Assembly: GCF_013450295.1 (NCBI RefSeq)
Contig: NZ_SKBR01000004.1
Span: forward strand, 398,501-462,500
Direction of reading: 5' to 3'
DNA length: 64,000 nucleotides
DNA from: Streptomyces sp. AJS327
Lineage (GTDB): Bacteria; Actinomycetota; Actinomycetes; Streptomycetales; Streptomycetaceae
Every line of letters begins with the position of its first letter. Position 1 is the first letter of the stretch. Under the pieces are notes generated by a model that saw nothing but the letters and a program-made list of their open reading frames with translations, was not told the DNA's origin and did not search any database. Below are positions 24,067 through 31,921 of the stretch, piece after piece. The translations under genes and the position numbers were made by a program.

Positions 24067-25005
24067 TCAGACCGTCAGCACGATCTTGCCGCTGGCGCGG
24101 CCCGTCTGGCTGAGGCGCCACGCCTCAGCCGCCTCCTCCAGCGGCAGCGTCCGCTCGATGGGCACGCGGAGCTGGCCCGCGTCGGCGAGGTCGGCCAGCG
24201 TGGTGAGCCCGGCCGCGTCCGGCCGCACCCACACGTAGTGGGCGCCCTTCCGCTCGGCCTCGGTGTCCACGACCGAGGCGATCCGGCTCCGGTGCTCGTG
24301 CGCGTTCAGCAGCCCGGTGGAGAGCCGGACGGCGTCGTCGCCGCCGAAGTCGAGCGCCGCGTCGATCCCGTCCGGCGCCAGCGCGCGCACTCGGTCGGCC
24401 AGCCCGTCGCCGTAGGTCACCGGCTCGGCGCCGAGGGAGCGCAGATACTCGTGCTTCGCCTCGCTCGCGGTGCCGATGACGCGGGCGCCGAGGTCGACGG
24501 CGAGCTGGACGGCGAAGGTGCCGACGCCGCCGGCGGCGGCGTGGATCAGCACCGTCTCGCCCTCGCTGAGCCGCACGCGCCGCACGGACTGGAGCGCGGT
24601 CAGCCCGCTCAGCGGCAGCCCGGCCGTCTCCTCCCAGCTCAGCGTGCGCGGCTTCCTGGCCAGCAGCCGCACGTTGGCCGAGACCAGCTCCGCGTACGTG
24701 CCCTGCTGCGCCCAGTCCTTACGGACGTAGCCGAAGACCTCGTCGCCGACCGAGAACTCGCCGGCGTCGAGACCGGTGCGCTCCACGACCCCGGCCACGT
24801 CCCAGCCGGGGACCAGGGGGAAGCGGGTCTCCAGTACCGGGTCGAGGTGCCCCGCGGCGATCTTCCAGTCGACCGGGTTGACGGCGGCGGCTCGCACCCT
24901 GACCAGGACCTCGTCCAGCGTGACCTTGGGCTCGGGCAGCTCCGTGACGTGCAGTTCGTCGGCGGATCCGTACTTGTCCAGTGCAATGGCCTTCATGTCC
25001 TGCAT
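24067..25005 (-). CDS. MDR-family NADP-dependent oxidoreductase (zinc-less quinone reductase type)
   Basis: A 312-residue enzyme. The GroES-like N-terminal domain contains EVLVRVRAAAVNPVDWKIAAGHL and FPLVPGWDVAGVVERTG. The Rossmann domain has VLIHAAAGGVGTFAVQLAVDLGARVIGTAS, with the AAxGGVG motif of quinone oxidoreductases. The structural and catalytic zinc cysteines are absent, so it belongs with zinc-free reductases acting on quinones or enones. The start at 25005 or the ATG nine bases downstream at 24996 are both possible; neither has a good Shine-Dalgarno. It is a single gene with no evident operon partners. Confidence 0.9.
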   Translation of the reverse strand: MQDMKAIALDKYGSADELHVTELPEPKVTLDEVLVRVRAAAVNPVDWKIAAGHLDPVLETRFPLVPGWDVAGVVERTGLDAGEFSVGDEVFGYVRKDWAQQGTYAELVSANVRLLARKPRTLSWEETAGLPLSGLTALQSVRRVRLSEGETVLIHAAAGGVGTFAVQLAVDLGARVIGTASEAKHEYLRSLGAEPVTYGDGLADRVRALAPDGIDAALDFGGDDAVRLSTGLLNAHEHRSRIASVVDTEAERKGAHYVWVRPDAAGLTTLADLADAGQLRVPIERTLPLEEAAEAWRLSQTGRASGKIVLTV

Positions 25006-25282
25006 GGTCGCCCAGCGGTGGGCTTTATTCCGCTCGCCATGCCGTCTCCCGGCCCGGGCGGGCGACCGCCGGACGTAGCGGACGCGGGTGGGGAGGCGCC
25101 CGCCGTCCCGGAGCGCGCGAGGGATCCGGGGGTGGCTCCGCGAGGTCTCCGCGCGGGCTCCCGGGGCGGCGCAGGGACGGTGCGGGGCGTGTCGCGCGCG
25201 GCCCCCGATGGTTCGTACGCTCGTGTCACAACAGGAGTTCGTACGCTCGGGGCACAGCGGAACCGGCCGTCGGGGGTGGAGT

Positions 25283-27406
25283 GTGGAGCGCGGTGTGCTG
25301 ATCGCGGGGCGCTACGAGTTGGTCAAGCGGATCGGCCGGGGCGGTATGGGCGAGGTCTGGGTCGGCCGGGACCGCGACCTGTACCGGGACGTGGCGCTCA
25401 AACTGCTGGTGACGGACGAGGCGTTGCCGGAGGACGTCCCCCGCCGCTTCGAGCGGGAGGCGGTCGCCGCCGCGCAGGTCAACCACCCGAACGTGGTGGC
25501 CCTGTACGACCGGGGCGTCCACGAGGACCTGCTCTACCTCGTCATGGAGTGGGTCGACGGGCGGACCCTCGCCGAGCACCTGAACCCGGAGCACCCGATG
25601 GGCCCGGCCCGCGCGCTGCGGATCGCCGAGGAGGTCTGCGCCGCGCTCGTCGCCGCGCACCAGGCGCGCGTCATCCACTACGACATCAAGCCGCACAACA
25701 TCATGCTCACCACGGACGGCGACCGGACAAAGGTGGTCGACTTCGGCATCGCCGGGTTCATTCACAACACTTTCACCCTGGCCCGTTCCTCGCAGCTCGC
25801 CCCGGCGGGAACGGCGGAGTACGGCGCCCCCGAACAGTTCCAGACCGAGCGCGGCGACGCCCGCTCGGACCTCTACGCCCTCGGCGGGGTGCTCTTCGCA
25901 CTGCTCGCCGGGCGTCCTCCGTTCACCGGCCACAACGGGCTGGCCGTCGTCCGCCGCAAACTCGACGAGGACGCCCCGAGGGTGAGCGAGTACCGTCCCG
26001 ATCTGCCAGGCGGCGTCGTGGAGTTGGTCGAGGACCTGCTCCGGCGCGATCCCGATGACCGCCCGCGCTCCGCCGCCGTGGTGTACGCCGCGCTACGGCG
26101 GCTGCGCGCCCAACTCCCGGGTGCGGACGCCTCGGAGGCTGTCACCGTCGCCAGCGGCCGTCTCCGGACGGGTACACCGGACGGGAACGTGGACGGTGGC
26201 GGGGAGGGGTACGCCGACGTGGACGGTGACGCCGAACAGCCGCCCCGGCTGGAGCCGGTGGGGCTTCCGGGTGATCAACTCCCCACAGGAGATGGGGAAT
26301 TGGTGAGAGACGGCGGTCACTCTCCCGACGGGCGACGGGAGTTCGCCGGTCCCGAGGAACCGGACTCGTCCGAGTCGTGGGGCTCGCCCGGGGAGCCTGG
26401 CCGGTCCGGGGTGCCCGGTGGAGCGGAGGGGCCGGACGGGCCCGTTCGGAAGAACGTCCCGGAGGGTGAAGGGATTTCGGCGGGAGGAAGGGGTTCGGCG
26501 GGGTCCGGCGGAGTGGAGGGACGCGCGGACCCGGAGGAGCCCCGGAGTGCCCCCGCCCCGAGTCCGGCCGTGCCGAACCCGGCCGTCCCGAGTCCGGCCG
26601 TCCCGAACCCGCTCGGCGCCGGTCCGTCCGCCCCGGTCCCGTCCTCCCCCGTGGAGGGCGGACCCGGGGCGCGTACGCCGCGCCGCCCGCCCCGAACACG
26701 GGTGCTGCCGCCGCCCGTTGTGGACTCCTTCGAGATGGCCTGGAGCGGCAGGGAGCGGCTGGCGGACTACGCGAGCCGGACGAGCCCGCCGCTGTGGCAG
26801 GGCTGGATGCTCCTGCTCTGCGTCGCGGGGGTCACGCTCGTCAGCGCCGTCCTTCCGCTGCGGACGGGGTCCCTGGCCTTCGGCCCCGGGCAGGGCGACA
26901 ATCCGTGGCTGCTGGTGACGGTGATCTGGGTGCTGGGCGGGGTGTGGACGATCAGGCTGGCGGCCTCCACCGTGCCCAGTACGGTCAAGAGCGTGCGGGA
27001 GACGCTCGGGTTCGGTACGCGACCGTCCTGGTCGCTCCGTATCGACCAGGACGGCATCACCACCACCGACGCCTCCAAGGCGACCCCCGCGACCGGCCCG
27101 ACCGGTCGCCGGACCTGGCCCTGGTCCCACGTTCGGACGGTCACCATGGAGCACATCCGTGGCCGGGCGCCGCACCGCTACTCCGGGCTCCACATCCGCT
27201 ACACCTCCGACGCCCCGTCCACCGTCAGTGGGCACCCGGCGGGGTGGACGCACGCCAGCCATCCCGCGACGCGCCGGGACGGCAGCGCCCCGCTCTGCGT
27301 CCTGGGGCCGCTCACGGAGCGGCAGCGCGCCGAACTCACCGACGCTCTCGCCCGGCACGCCGGCCGACGGTGGCGTCCGGGCGACGAGGCGTCCCGCCGC
27401 CCCTGA
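25283..27406 (+). CDS. Membrane Ser/Thr protein kinase with HYD catalytic motif
   Basis: A 707-residue eukaryotic-type kinase. The Gly loop GRGGMG is at 18-23, the catalytic lysine at K40 (VALKLL) and DFG at 153-155. The catalytic-loop motif is HYDIKPHN (132-139) instead of HRDxKPxN: the Arg that normally contacts the activation-loop phosphate is Tyr, so regulation may not depend on activation-loop phosphorylation. The kinase domain ends near 275. About 200 residues of Pro/Glu/Gly-rich linker follow, then two membrane segments (about 510-560: GWMLLLCVAGVTLVSAVL and LVTVIWVLGGVWTIRLA). An extramembrane C-terminus contains RPSWSLRIDQDGITTTD, resembling a PH-like membrane-linked domain. The GTG at 25283 is chosen for its GGGGGTGGAG upstream and its position just before the kinase fold. 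Confidence 0.88.
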   Translation: MERGVLIAGRYELVKRIGRGGMGEVWVGRDRDLYRDVALKLLVTDEALPEDVPRRFEREAVAAAQVNHPNVVALYDRGVHEDLLYLVMEWVDGRTLAEHLNPEHPMGPARALRIAEEVCAALVAAHQARVIHYDIKPHNIMLTTDGDRTKVVDFGIAGFIHNTFTLARSSQLAPAGTAEYGAPEQFQTERGDARSDLYALGGVLFALLAGRPPFTGHNGLAVVRRKLDEDAPRVSEYRPDLPGGVVELVEDLLRRDPDDRPRSAAVVYAALRRLRAQLPGADASEAVTVASGRLRTGTPDGNVDGGGEGYADVDGDAEQPPRLEPVGLPGDQLPTGDGELVRDGGHSPDGRREFAGPEEPDSSESWGSPGEPGRSGVPGGAEGPDGPVRKNVPEGEGISAGGRGSAGSGGVEGRADPEEPRSAPAPSPAVPNPAVPSPAVPNPLGAGPSAPVPSSPVEGGPGARTPRRPPRTRVLPPPVVDSFEMAWSGRERLADYASRTSPPLWQGWMLLLCVAGVTLVSAVLPLRTGSLAFGPGQGDNPWLLVTVIWVLGGVWTIRLAASTVPSTVKSVRETLGFGTRPSWSLRIDQDGITTTDASKATPATGPTGRRTWPWSHVRTVTMEHIRGRAPHRYSGLHIRYTSDAPSTVSGHPAGWTHASHPATRRDGSAPLCVLGPLTERQRAELTDALARHAGRRWRPGDEASRRP

Positions 27407-27511
27407 CCGTCCCCCGGCTCGCTCGTCCGCCCAAGCTCCGTGTCCTCGCGGTTCGTTGGACCTCGTACGGGACCGGTGTCGCCGACATCCCCCGGCGGTG
27501 GGCGGGTTGCG

Positions 27512-28213
27512 TCAGTCGCCGGTGCGGTGCGCGCGTTCGCCCCGTCCGGCGGACACGTTCCGCTCGTTCCGCCCGCCGTGCTCGTCGTGTGCGCGCCGCC
27601 CATCCTCCGGCCCGGCCGTCTCCGTACGGCCCGGGGAGTCCGTACGACGCGGGGCGGAGGCGTTCCCCTCCGGGGCGGCCGAACCCGCCCCCCGCTCGGG
27701 GGCGTTGGCGTTCGGTACGGGGATGGGCGTGGCTCGCTCGCCGGTCTCCGTGTCGCGTGCGCGCGTCCGGAGGGTGAGGTAGATGAGCAGGCCGAAGGCG
27801 AGGAACGCGGTGGCGGTGCGGCCGTAGTTGAACGCCTCCCAGCGGTTGAGGATCTCCGCGTGGTCCGGGGGAGGGGTGGAGGTGACCCACTTCTTGATCC
27901 TGCCGTTGATCGGCACGTTGCCGAAGCGGGTGATCAGGAAGGACGCCAGGGCCAGCAGTCCCGCGCCCCCCGCGAGCCGCCGCGTGGTGCCGCGCGTCAG
28001 GACGGCGAGGGTGACGCAGCTGAGGAAGGACATCGCCATCGTGGCCTGCATGGTGATGCTGTTCATCCGCATCAGTTCGCTGTGGAAGTACAGCCTGGTG
28101 TCCAGCGGTACGACGTTGAACGTCGGGACGAGGTTGGCGGCCCCGTAGCCGAAGGCTCCCGAGAGGGCGCCGGTGGACAACAGGGCGATCCCCTGGGTGA
28201 TGCGGACACGCAT
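27512..28213 (-). CDS. DUF1772-like membrane protein
   Basis: A 233-residue protein. The first 155 residues form four hydrophobic helices with a loop containing FGNVPINGRIKKWVTSTPPPDHAEILNRWEAFNYGRT. The N-x-P-x-N and R-W-x-x-x-N motifs are characteristic of the DUF1772/anthrone-oxygenase family. The remaining C-terminal tail is hydrophilic and disordered. The ATG has GGAGG 7 nt upstream. Some relatives take part in polyketide modification, but this family is mostly uncharacterised and no biosynthetic genes lie nearby. The upstream region carries a promoter and two palindromes. Confidence 0.85.
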   Translation of the reverse strand: MRVRITQGIALLSTGALSGAFGYGAANLVPTFNVVPLDTRLYFHSELMRMNSITMQATMAMSFLSCVTLAVLTRGTTRRLAGGAGLLALASFLITRFGNVPINGRIKKWVTSTPPPDHAEILNRWEAFNYGRTATAFLAFGLLIYLTLRTRARDTETGERATPIPVPNANAPERGAGSAAPEGNASAPRRTDSPGRTETAGPEDGRRAHDEHGGRNERNVSAGRGERAHRTGD

Positions 28214-28631
28214 GCCGAACCTCCGTGCTCTGGGCCCGAGTTGGCCGCCCCGTGCGTCGGGAGCGGCGTGTCCGGTGCCCGGCCGGATGGCCGGGGGACT
28301 CCCCGGGCTATCGCTTACAGAGCTGTAAGATATGCACGTGATTCATTTCTGACAAGTCTGTCAATTATTTGCCGGTGGGGGTCTCGGCGTAGCCCCTCGG
28401 GAGCCCTTCGCGCGGCGCTGGCGCCTGTCGCGCGGCTTCGGGTGAACCCTCCCGTGGGACGGCGGACGGGTCCCTTCGCGCGGCGACGGGCGGCCGGTGC
28501 GGGGGACCGGACGCGCGGCGGGTGGCGCGGGTTGAGCGGTCAGCGTCCCGACGCCCGGTCGTGCGGGGCGAGTTGGGGAAGTGGGGGCGCGGGGAGGAGG
28601 GGCCGGTTCGGGTGGGGCTCCGGGTGCGGGG
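28214..28631. other. Intergenic around the DUF1772 promoter
   Basis: Apart from the promoter and palindromes at 28314-28364, nothing is recognised. The sequence from 28380 to 28631 is G-rich on the forward strand, and the frames there read as shadows. An A/T-rich pocket near 28330-28370 stands out against the surrounding GC. Confidence 0.5.
28314..28364 (-). promoter_or_regulatory. Promoter and palindromic operators for the DUF1772 gene
   Basis: On the reverse strand TTGTCA (28350-28355), a 17-nt spacer and TATCTT (28327-28332) form a good promoter. CTTACAG-AG-CTGTAAG (28314-28329), with 7-bp perfect arms, overlaps the -10. A second palindrome TGACA-AGTC-TGTCA (28350-28363) covers the -35. 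This arrangement resembles a TetR-type operator, but no TetR gene is adjacent. Confidence 0.7.
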
Positions 28632-29834
28632 TCAGTCCGGGGGTGCGGGGGAGACGGGATGGGGAGACGGGGGCGTGAGCGCCGGGGGCCCCTCGGCTCG
28701 CGCGCTGTCGCGCGCCTCGTGGCGTATCGCGACGACCACCATGTCGTCGTCCAGGGACCGCGCGTAGTCGACCACGTCCCGCTGGATGAACCGGGCCACC
28801 TCCGTGGGCCGGGCGGCGGCGTCCCGGTCCGCGGAGGTGGTCCGGACGAACCGTTCGTACATCCGCTGTGACAGGGGGTAGAAGCCGCCGTCCGGGCCCC
28901 GGGCCTCCGTCACCCCGTCCGAGTAGGCCACCAGCACCCGGTCCGGCGGCAGTTCGAAGGTCTGCGTCGGCGTCTCGAAGGAGGCCAACTCGCTGAGGCC
29001 GAGCGGGAGTCCCGGTTCGGTGTGGGCCAGCGAGACCCCGTCGGGCGCCAGCAGGAGCAGCGGCGGATGCCCCCGGTCCAGCACCCGGACGACGGGACGG
29101 TCCTCCGGGAACTCCATCAGCACCGCGGTGGTGAACATCTCCTCCAGGTCCGGGCCCGTCGCCAGGGTCTCCCGGTCGATGGCGAGCGCCTGGTCCATCC
29201 GGCTGGCGACGTCCGGCAGCGCCGGGTAGGTGACGGCCGCCTCGCGGAAGACGGCGAGCACCGTCGCCACCGTCTCCGTCGCGCCCAGGCCCTTGCCCCG
29301 GACGTCCCCCACGAGCACCCGCACCCCGAACGGCGTCGGCTGCACGCTGTACAGATCGCCGCCGATCAGTGCCTCGTCGTCGGCCGCGCGGTAGAAGCCC
29401 GCCAGCCGCAGGGTGCCGAGTCGCTCGGGGAGCGGGCGGAGGAGCGCGCGCTGCGCCGTCACCGCGACGGCGCGTACCCGGGAGAGCTGGAGCAGGGTGC
29501 GGTGCCGGGCGTACGAGAGCAGGACGGCCAGCCCGGTCACCACCGCCAGGGTGATGATCGCGCCCGTCAGCTGGGGATCGAAGCCGACGCCGTTCCACAG
29601 GTCCAGCCCCAGCAGCAGCAGGACGCCGACCGCGCCGACGAGGGCCGTGGTGCGTGGTGAGTAGACGAGCGCGCCGAGCAGGACCGCGCCGCTCAGCAGC
29701 GAGCCGAAGAAGTACTGGGGCGGGGCGACCACCTGGAGCACCATCGACGTGGTGATCAGCAGCGGAGGGAGCCAGCGCAGCCAGCGGGGCGGCCAGGTCT
29801 CGGTCCCTCTGACCGACGCGTTGCTCGTACCCAC
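28632..29834 (-). CDS. Membrane SpoIIE-type PP2C phosphatase
   Basis: A 400-residue protein. Several hydrophobic segments lie in residues 18-115 (WLPPLLITTSMVLQVVA, AVLLGALVYSPRTTALVGAVGVLLLLGLDLW, GAIITLAVVTGLAVLLSYA). A PP2C-like catalytic domain follows with the metal-binding aspartates in ALIGGDLYSV, VLVGDVRGKGLGA, VLVAYSDGVTEAR and SLDDDMVVVAI. Such enzymes dephosphorylate anti-anti-sigma factors, freeing alternative sigma factors or controlling antisigma partners. No PAS, GAF or HATPase domain is present. It is divergent from a second phosphatase of the same architecture, which suggests a paired duplication. The start lies just inside a tandem-repeat-containing gap. Confidence 0.9.
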   Translation of the reverse strand: MGTSNASVRGTETWPPRWLRWLPPLLITTSMVLQVVAPPQYFFGSLLSGAVLLGALVYSPRTTALVGAVGVLLLLGLDLWNGVGFDPQLTGAIITLAVVTGLAVLLSYARHRTLLQLSRVRAVAVTAQRALLRPLPERLGTLRLAGFYRAADDEALIGGDLYSVQPTPFGVRVLVGDVRGKGLGATETVATVLAVFREAAVTYPALPDVASRMDQALAIDRETLATGPDLEEMFTTAVLMEFPEDRPVVRVLDRGHPPLLLLAPDGVSLAHTEPGLPLGLSELASFETPTQTFELPPDRVLVAYSDGVTEARGPDGGFYPLSQRMYERFVRTTSADRDAAARPTEVARFIQRDVVDYARSLDDDMVVVAIRHEARDSARAEGPPALTPPSPHPVSPAPPD

Positions 29835-29879
29835 CGAGCGCCACTCCTCTCCGCTGCCTGCCGCTCTCTGTCGCTGCCT

Positions 29880-29939
29880 GCCTGTCCCTGCCCGTGCCCT
29901 TCCGTCCCTGCCTGTCCCTGCCCGTGCCCTTCCGTCCCT
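29880..29939. repeat. 30-bp tandem repeat, two copies
   Basis: Two identical adjacent 30-bp units start GCCTGTCCCTGCC and end CCGTCCCT; a partial third begins at 29940. It lies between two divergent phosphatase genes. Length variation here between strains is likely; a regulatory role is unproven. Confidence 0.9.
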
Positions 29940-30094
29940 GCCTGTCGACGCCCGCCGCCGCGGTCGCCCCTCGCCGGGGCCTGTCGTCGCCGCGGACTCC
30001 GTCTGGTCACCTGTCCCGGTCGCCGGTCACCGTCACCGACGCGGAGGCGTGAGGTCGAGTGGACGCCCCGGGGCGTAGAAGTCAGATTAGGACA

Positions 30095-31363
30095 GTGGCG
30101 GATAATTCGGACGATCGGCCCTACGGGCGGCTTCAGTACCTGGCGCGGCTGACCCCGACGTTGTTGCTGCTCGCGGGCGTGCTGATCGCCATCCTCACTC
30201 CGGAGGGCGTCGCGGTCACGACGCCCTTCGCCGCCGCCCCGGTGGTCGCGGCGGCCGTCCAGTCCACCCGCGCCACGGTCCTCACCGGGTTCGCCGCGAC
30301 CACGCTCGCCGTGGCGATGTCCCACTGGTACATCGCGGTGAGCCTCGTCGAGGATGTGACCAGAACGCTGACCGTGTTCACCGTCTCCGTGCTCGCCGTC
30401 GGGCTCAACATGCTGCTGCGGCGCAGTGGGCGGCGGCTGGCCTCCGCGCGGAGCACCGCGGAGGCCGTGCAGCTCGCGGTGCTGCCCACTCCACCCGACC
30501 GGGTGGGGCCACTGCGCCTGGCCGCGCACTACCAGGCGGCCCAGTCCGACGCGACGATCGGCGGGGACATGTACGCCGCCCAGTCCACGCCCCACGGGGC
30601 CCGACTGCTGGTGGGCGACGTCCGGGGCAAGGGGCTGGGCGCGGTGGGCGCGGTGGCGGTGGTGATCGGCGCCTTCCGGGAGGCCGCCGAGCACGAGGAG
30701 CGGCTGGAGGACGTCGCCGCCCGGCTGGAGCGAGCCCTCCAACTGGAGGGCTCGCGACGGCCCGGCAGCTACGACCAGGCCGAGGGCTTCACCACGGCGG
30801 TGCTCGTCGAGGTGCCCACCCGTCGGCCCGGGCTGCTTCGGGTGATCAACCGAGGTCACCCCGCGCCGCTGCTGCTGGACCACGGGGCGGTGCGGGTGCT
30901 GGAGCCGTCCGCCCCCGCGCTGCCCCTCGGGCTGGGTGACGTGGCCGCCTGGCCCGACCAGCCCGACGAGCTGCCGTTCCCGGCCGGCTCCCAGCTGCTG
31001 ATCTTCACTGACGGGCTGTCCGAGGCCCGAAACGCGGACGGCGTCTTCTACGACCCGGCCCAGCGACTGGCGCGCCGCTCCTTCGACTCTCCCGAGGCGC
31101 TGCTCCGGGTCGTGGCCGAGGAGGTCGCCGAGCACACGGGCGGCGGTACGCAGGACGACATGGTGCTGCTCGCGGTCGAGAACCAGGACTCCGGTGGGGG
31201 ACGCGCCGCGCCACGGGACGTGAGGGCGGACGCCACCCCGGAGGCCCCCGGCGCCGCGGGCCCCGCCCCACGGGGCGCGACCCGGCGGGACGCGAGCCCA
31301 CGGGACGGGCCACCGGCGAAGGGGAGGCCAGCACCCCCAACTCCGCCCCACGGCACGGAGTGA
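30095..31363 (+). CDS. Membrane SpoIIE-type PP2C phosphatase (second copy)
   Basis: A 422-residue protein built like its divergent neighbour. Membrane helices occupy about residues 15-105 (LARLTPTLLLLAGVLIAIL, TPFAAAPVVAAAV, TLTVFTVSVLAVGLNML). The catalytic domain has the metal-site motifs ATIGGDMYAA, LLVGDVRGKGLGA, LLIFTDGLSEAR and GTQDDMVLLAV, and a charged Pro/Arg/Ala-rich tail follows. The GTG at 30095 is preferred (AGGA just upstream); a GTG 36 nt earlier is possible. It is probably the signal-responsive phosphatase of a partner-switching pathway. The neighbouring c-di-AMP-controlled peptidase gene is transcribed in the same direction but separated by 558 bp. Confidence 0.9.
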   Translation: MADNSDDRPYGRLQYLARLTPTLLLLAGVLIAILTPEGVAVTTPFAAAPVVAAAVQSTRATVLTGFAATTLAVAMSHWYIAVSLVEDVTRTLTVFTVSVLAVGLNMLLRRSGRRLASARSTAEAVQLAVLPTPPDRVGPLRLAAHYQAAQSDATIGGDMYAAQSTPHGARLLVGDVRGKGLGAVGAVAVVIGAFREAAEHEERLEDVAARLERALQLEGSRRPGSYDQAEGFTTAVLVEVPTRRPGLLRVINRGHPAPLLLDHGAVRVLEPSAPALPLGLGDVAAWPDQPDELPFPAGSQLLIFTDGLSEARNADGVFYDPAQRLARRSFDSPEALLRVVAEEVAEHTGGGTQDDMVLLAVENQDSGGGRAAPRDVRADATPEAPGAAGPAPRGATRRDASPRDGPPAKGRPAPPTPPHGTE

Positions 31364-31689
31364 CACGGCGCGCGGGGTGAACCGGCGTTCGCGGGGCGGT
31401 GGGTGGCGGGTGGCGTCACCACCTGACCGTGGGGGAAGAGTGAAGGATGGGCGGGAGGTGCGGCGGAGTCGTGTGTGGCGAACATCGCTTTCGCGACCGC
31501 GAGTTGTGGTGACTGAGGGCTACCGGAGGCCCGAATCCCGTGATCCGGCACCCCAATTGACTACTCCTGTCCCGATACGGGCAACCCAATGCGATGACAA
31601 AAAAACCCGGACCGGCTTGGAATCACGGCCGGCCTTCCATTAACGTCCGATAACAACGCAGCGCGGTCGTCACAGCCGTCACGAGAGAC
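31364..31689. other. Intergenic before the riboswitch
   Basis: Upstream part of the gap leading to the M23 peptidase. It becomes A/T-richer after 31545. A TTGACT at about 31557 and an A-tract near 31598 mark the likely promoter region for the riboswitch transcript, but no confident -10 is placed. No gene seen. Confidence 0.5.
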
Positions 31690-31896
31690 GGCACCGTGCG
31701 CCGTCGCCGAATCCCGCACGTGCACCATGCGTGGCACAACTCGATAGCACTGCACCGAGGGAACCGGGGAACCACTTCCCCTCGCGCCCGGACCACGGTC
31801 CGGACCGGGGGGCCGGGGTGAATCAGGCGGCCTTTCCGGAGGCGGCCCGTAGGAGACCTTCCTGCTCCGAACCCGACAGCTAACCCGGTAGGCGAG
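31690..31896 (+). ncRNA. Cyclic di-AMP riboswitch (ydaO/yuaA class)
   Basis: Conserved blocks occur in the right order: GCCGAATCCCG near 31696, CGAGGGAACCGGGGAACC near 31757, GGGGTGAATC near 31815 and the signature GAACCCGACAGCTAACCC near 31868, closing with GGTAGGCG that pairs with CGCC at the start (P1). This class senses cyclic di-AMP and in actinobacteria commonly controls cell-wall hydrolase genes such as rpf and M23/NlpC peptidases. It ends about 25 nt before the M23 start. No separate terminator is obvious, so control may be by antitermination or translation. Boundaries are approximate. Confidence 0.95.
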
Positions 31897-31921
31897 AAGG
31901 AAGGAAAGGAGTGCGCCCCCC

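Noticed and set aside
23836..26058. 740-residue forward frame covering the oxidoreductase and kinase start
   Set aside because: Antisense/shadow composition; the reverse MDR gene and the forward kinase frame have strong motifs.
29756..31366. 536-residue reverse frame antisense to the second phosphatase
   Set aside because: Shadow frame rich in Gly/Arg/His with no motif.
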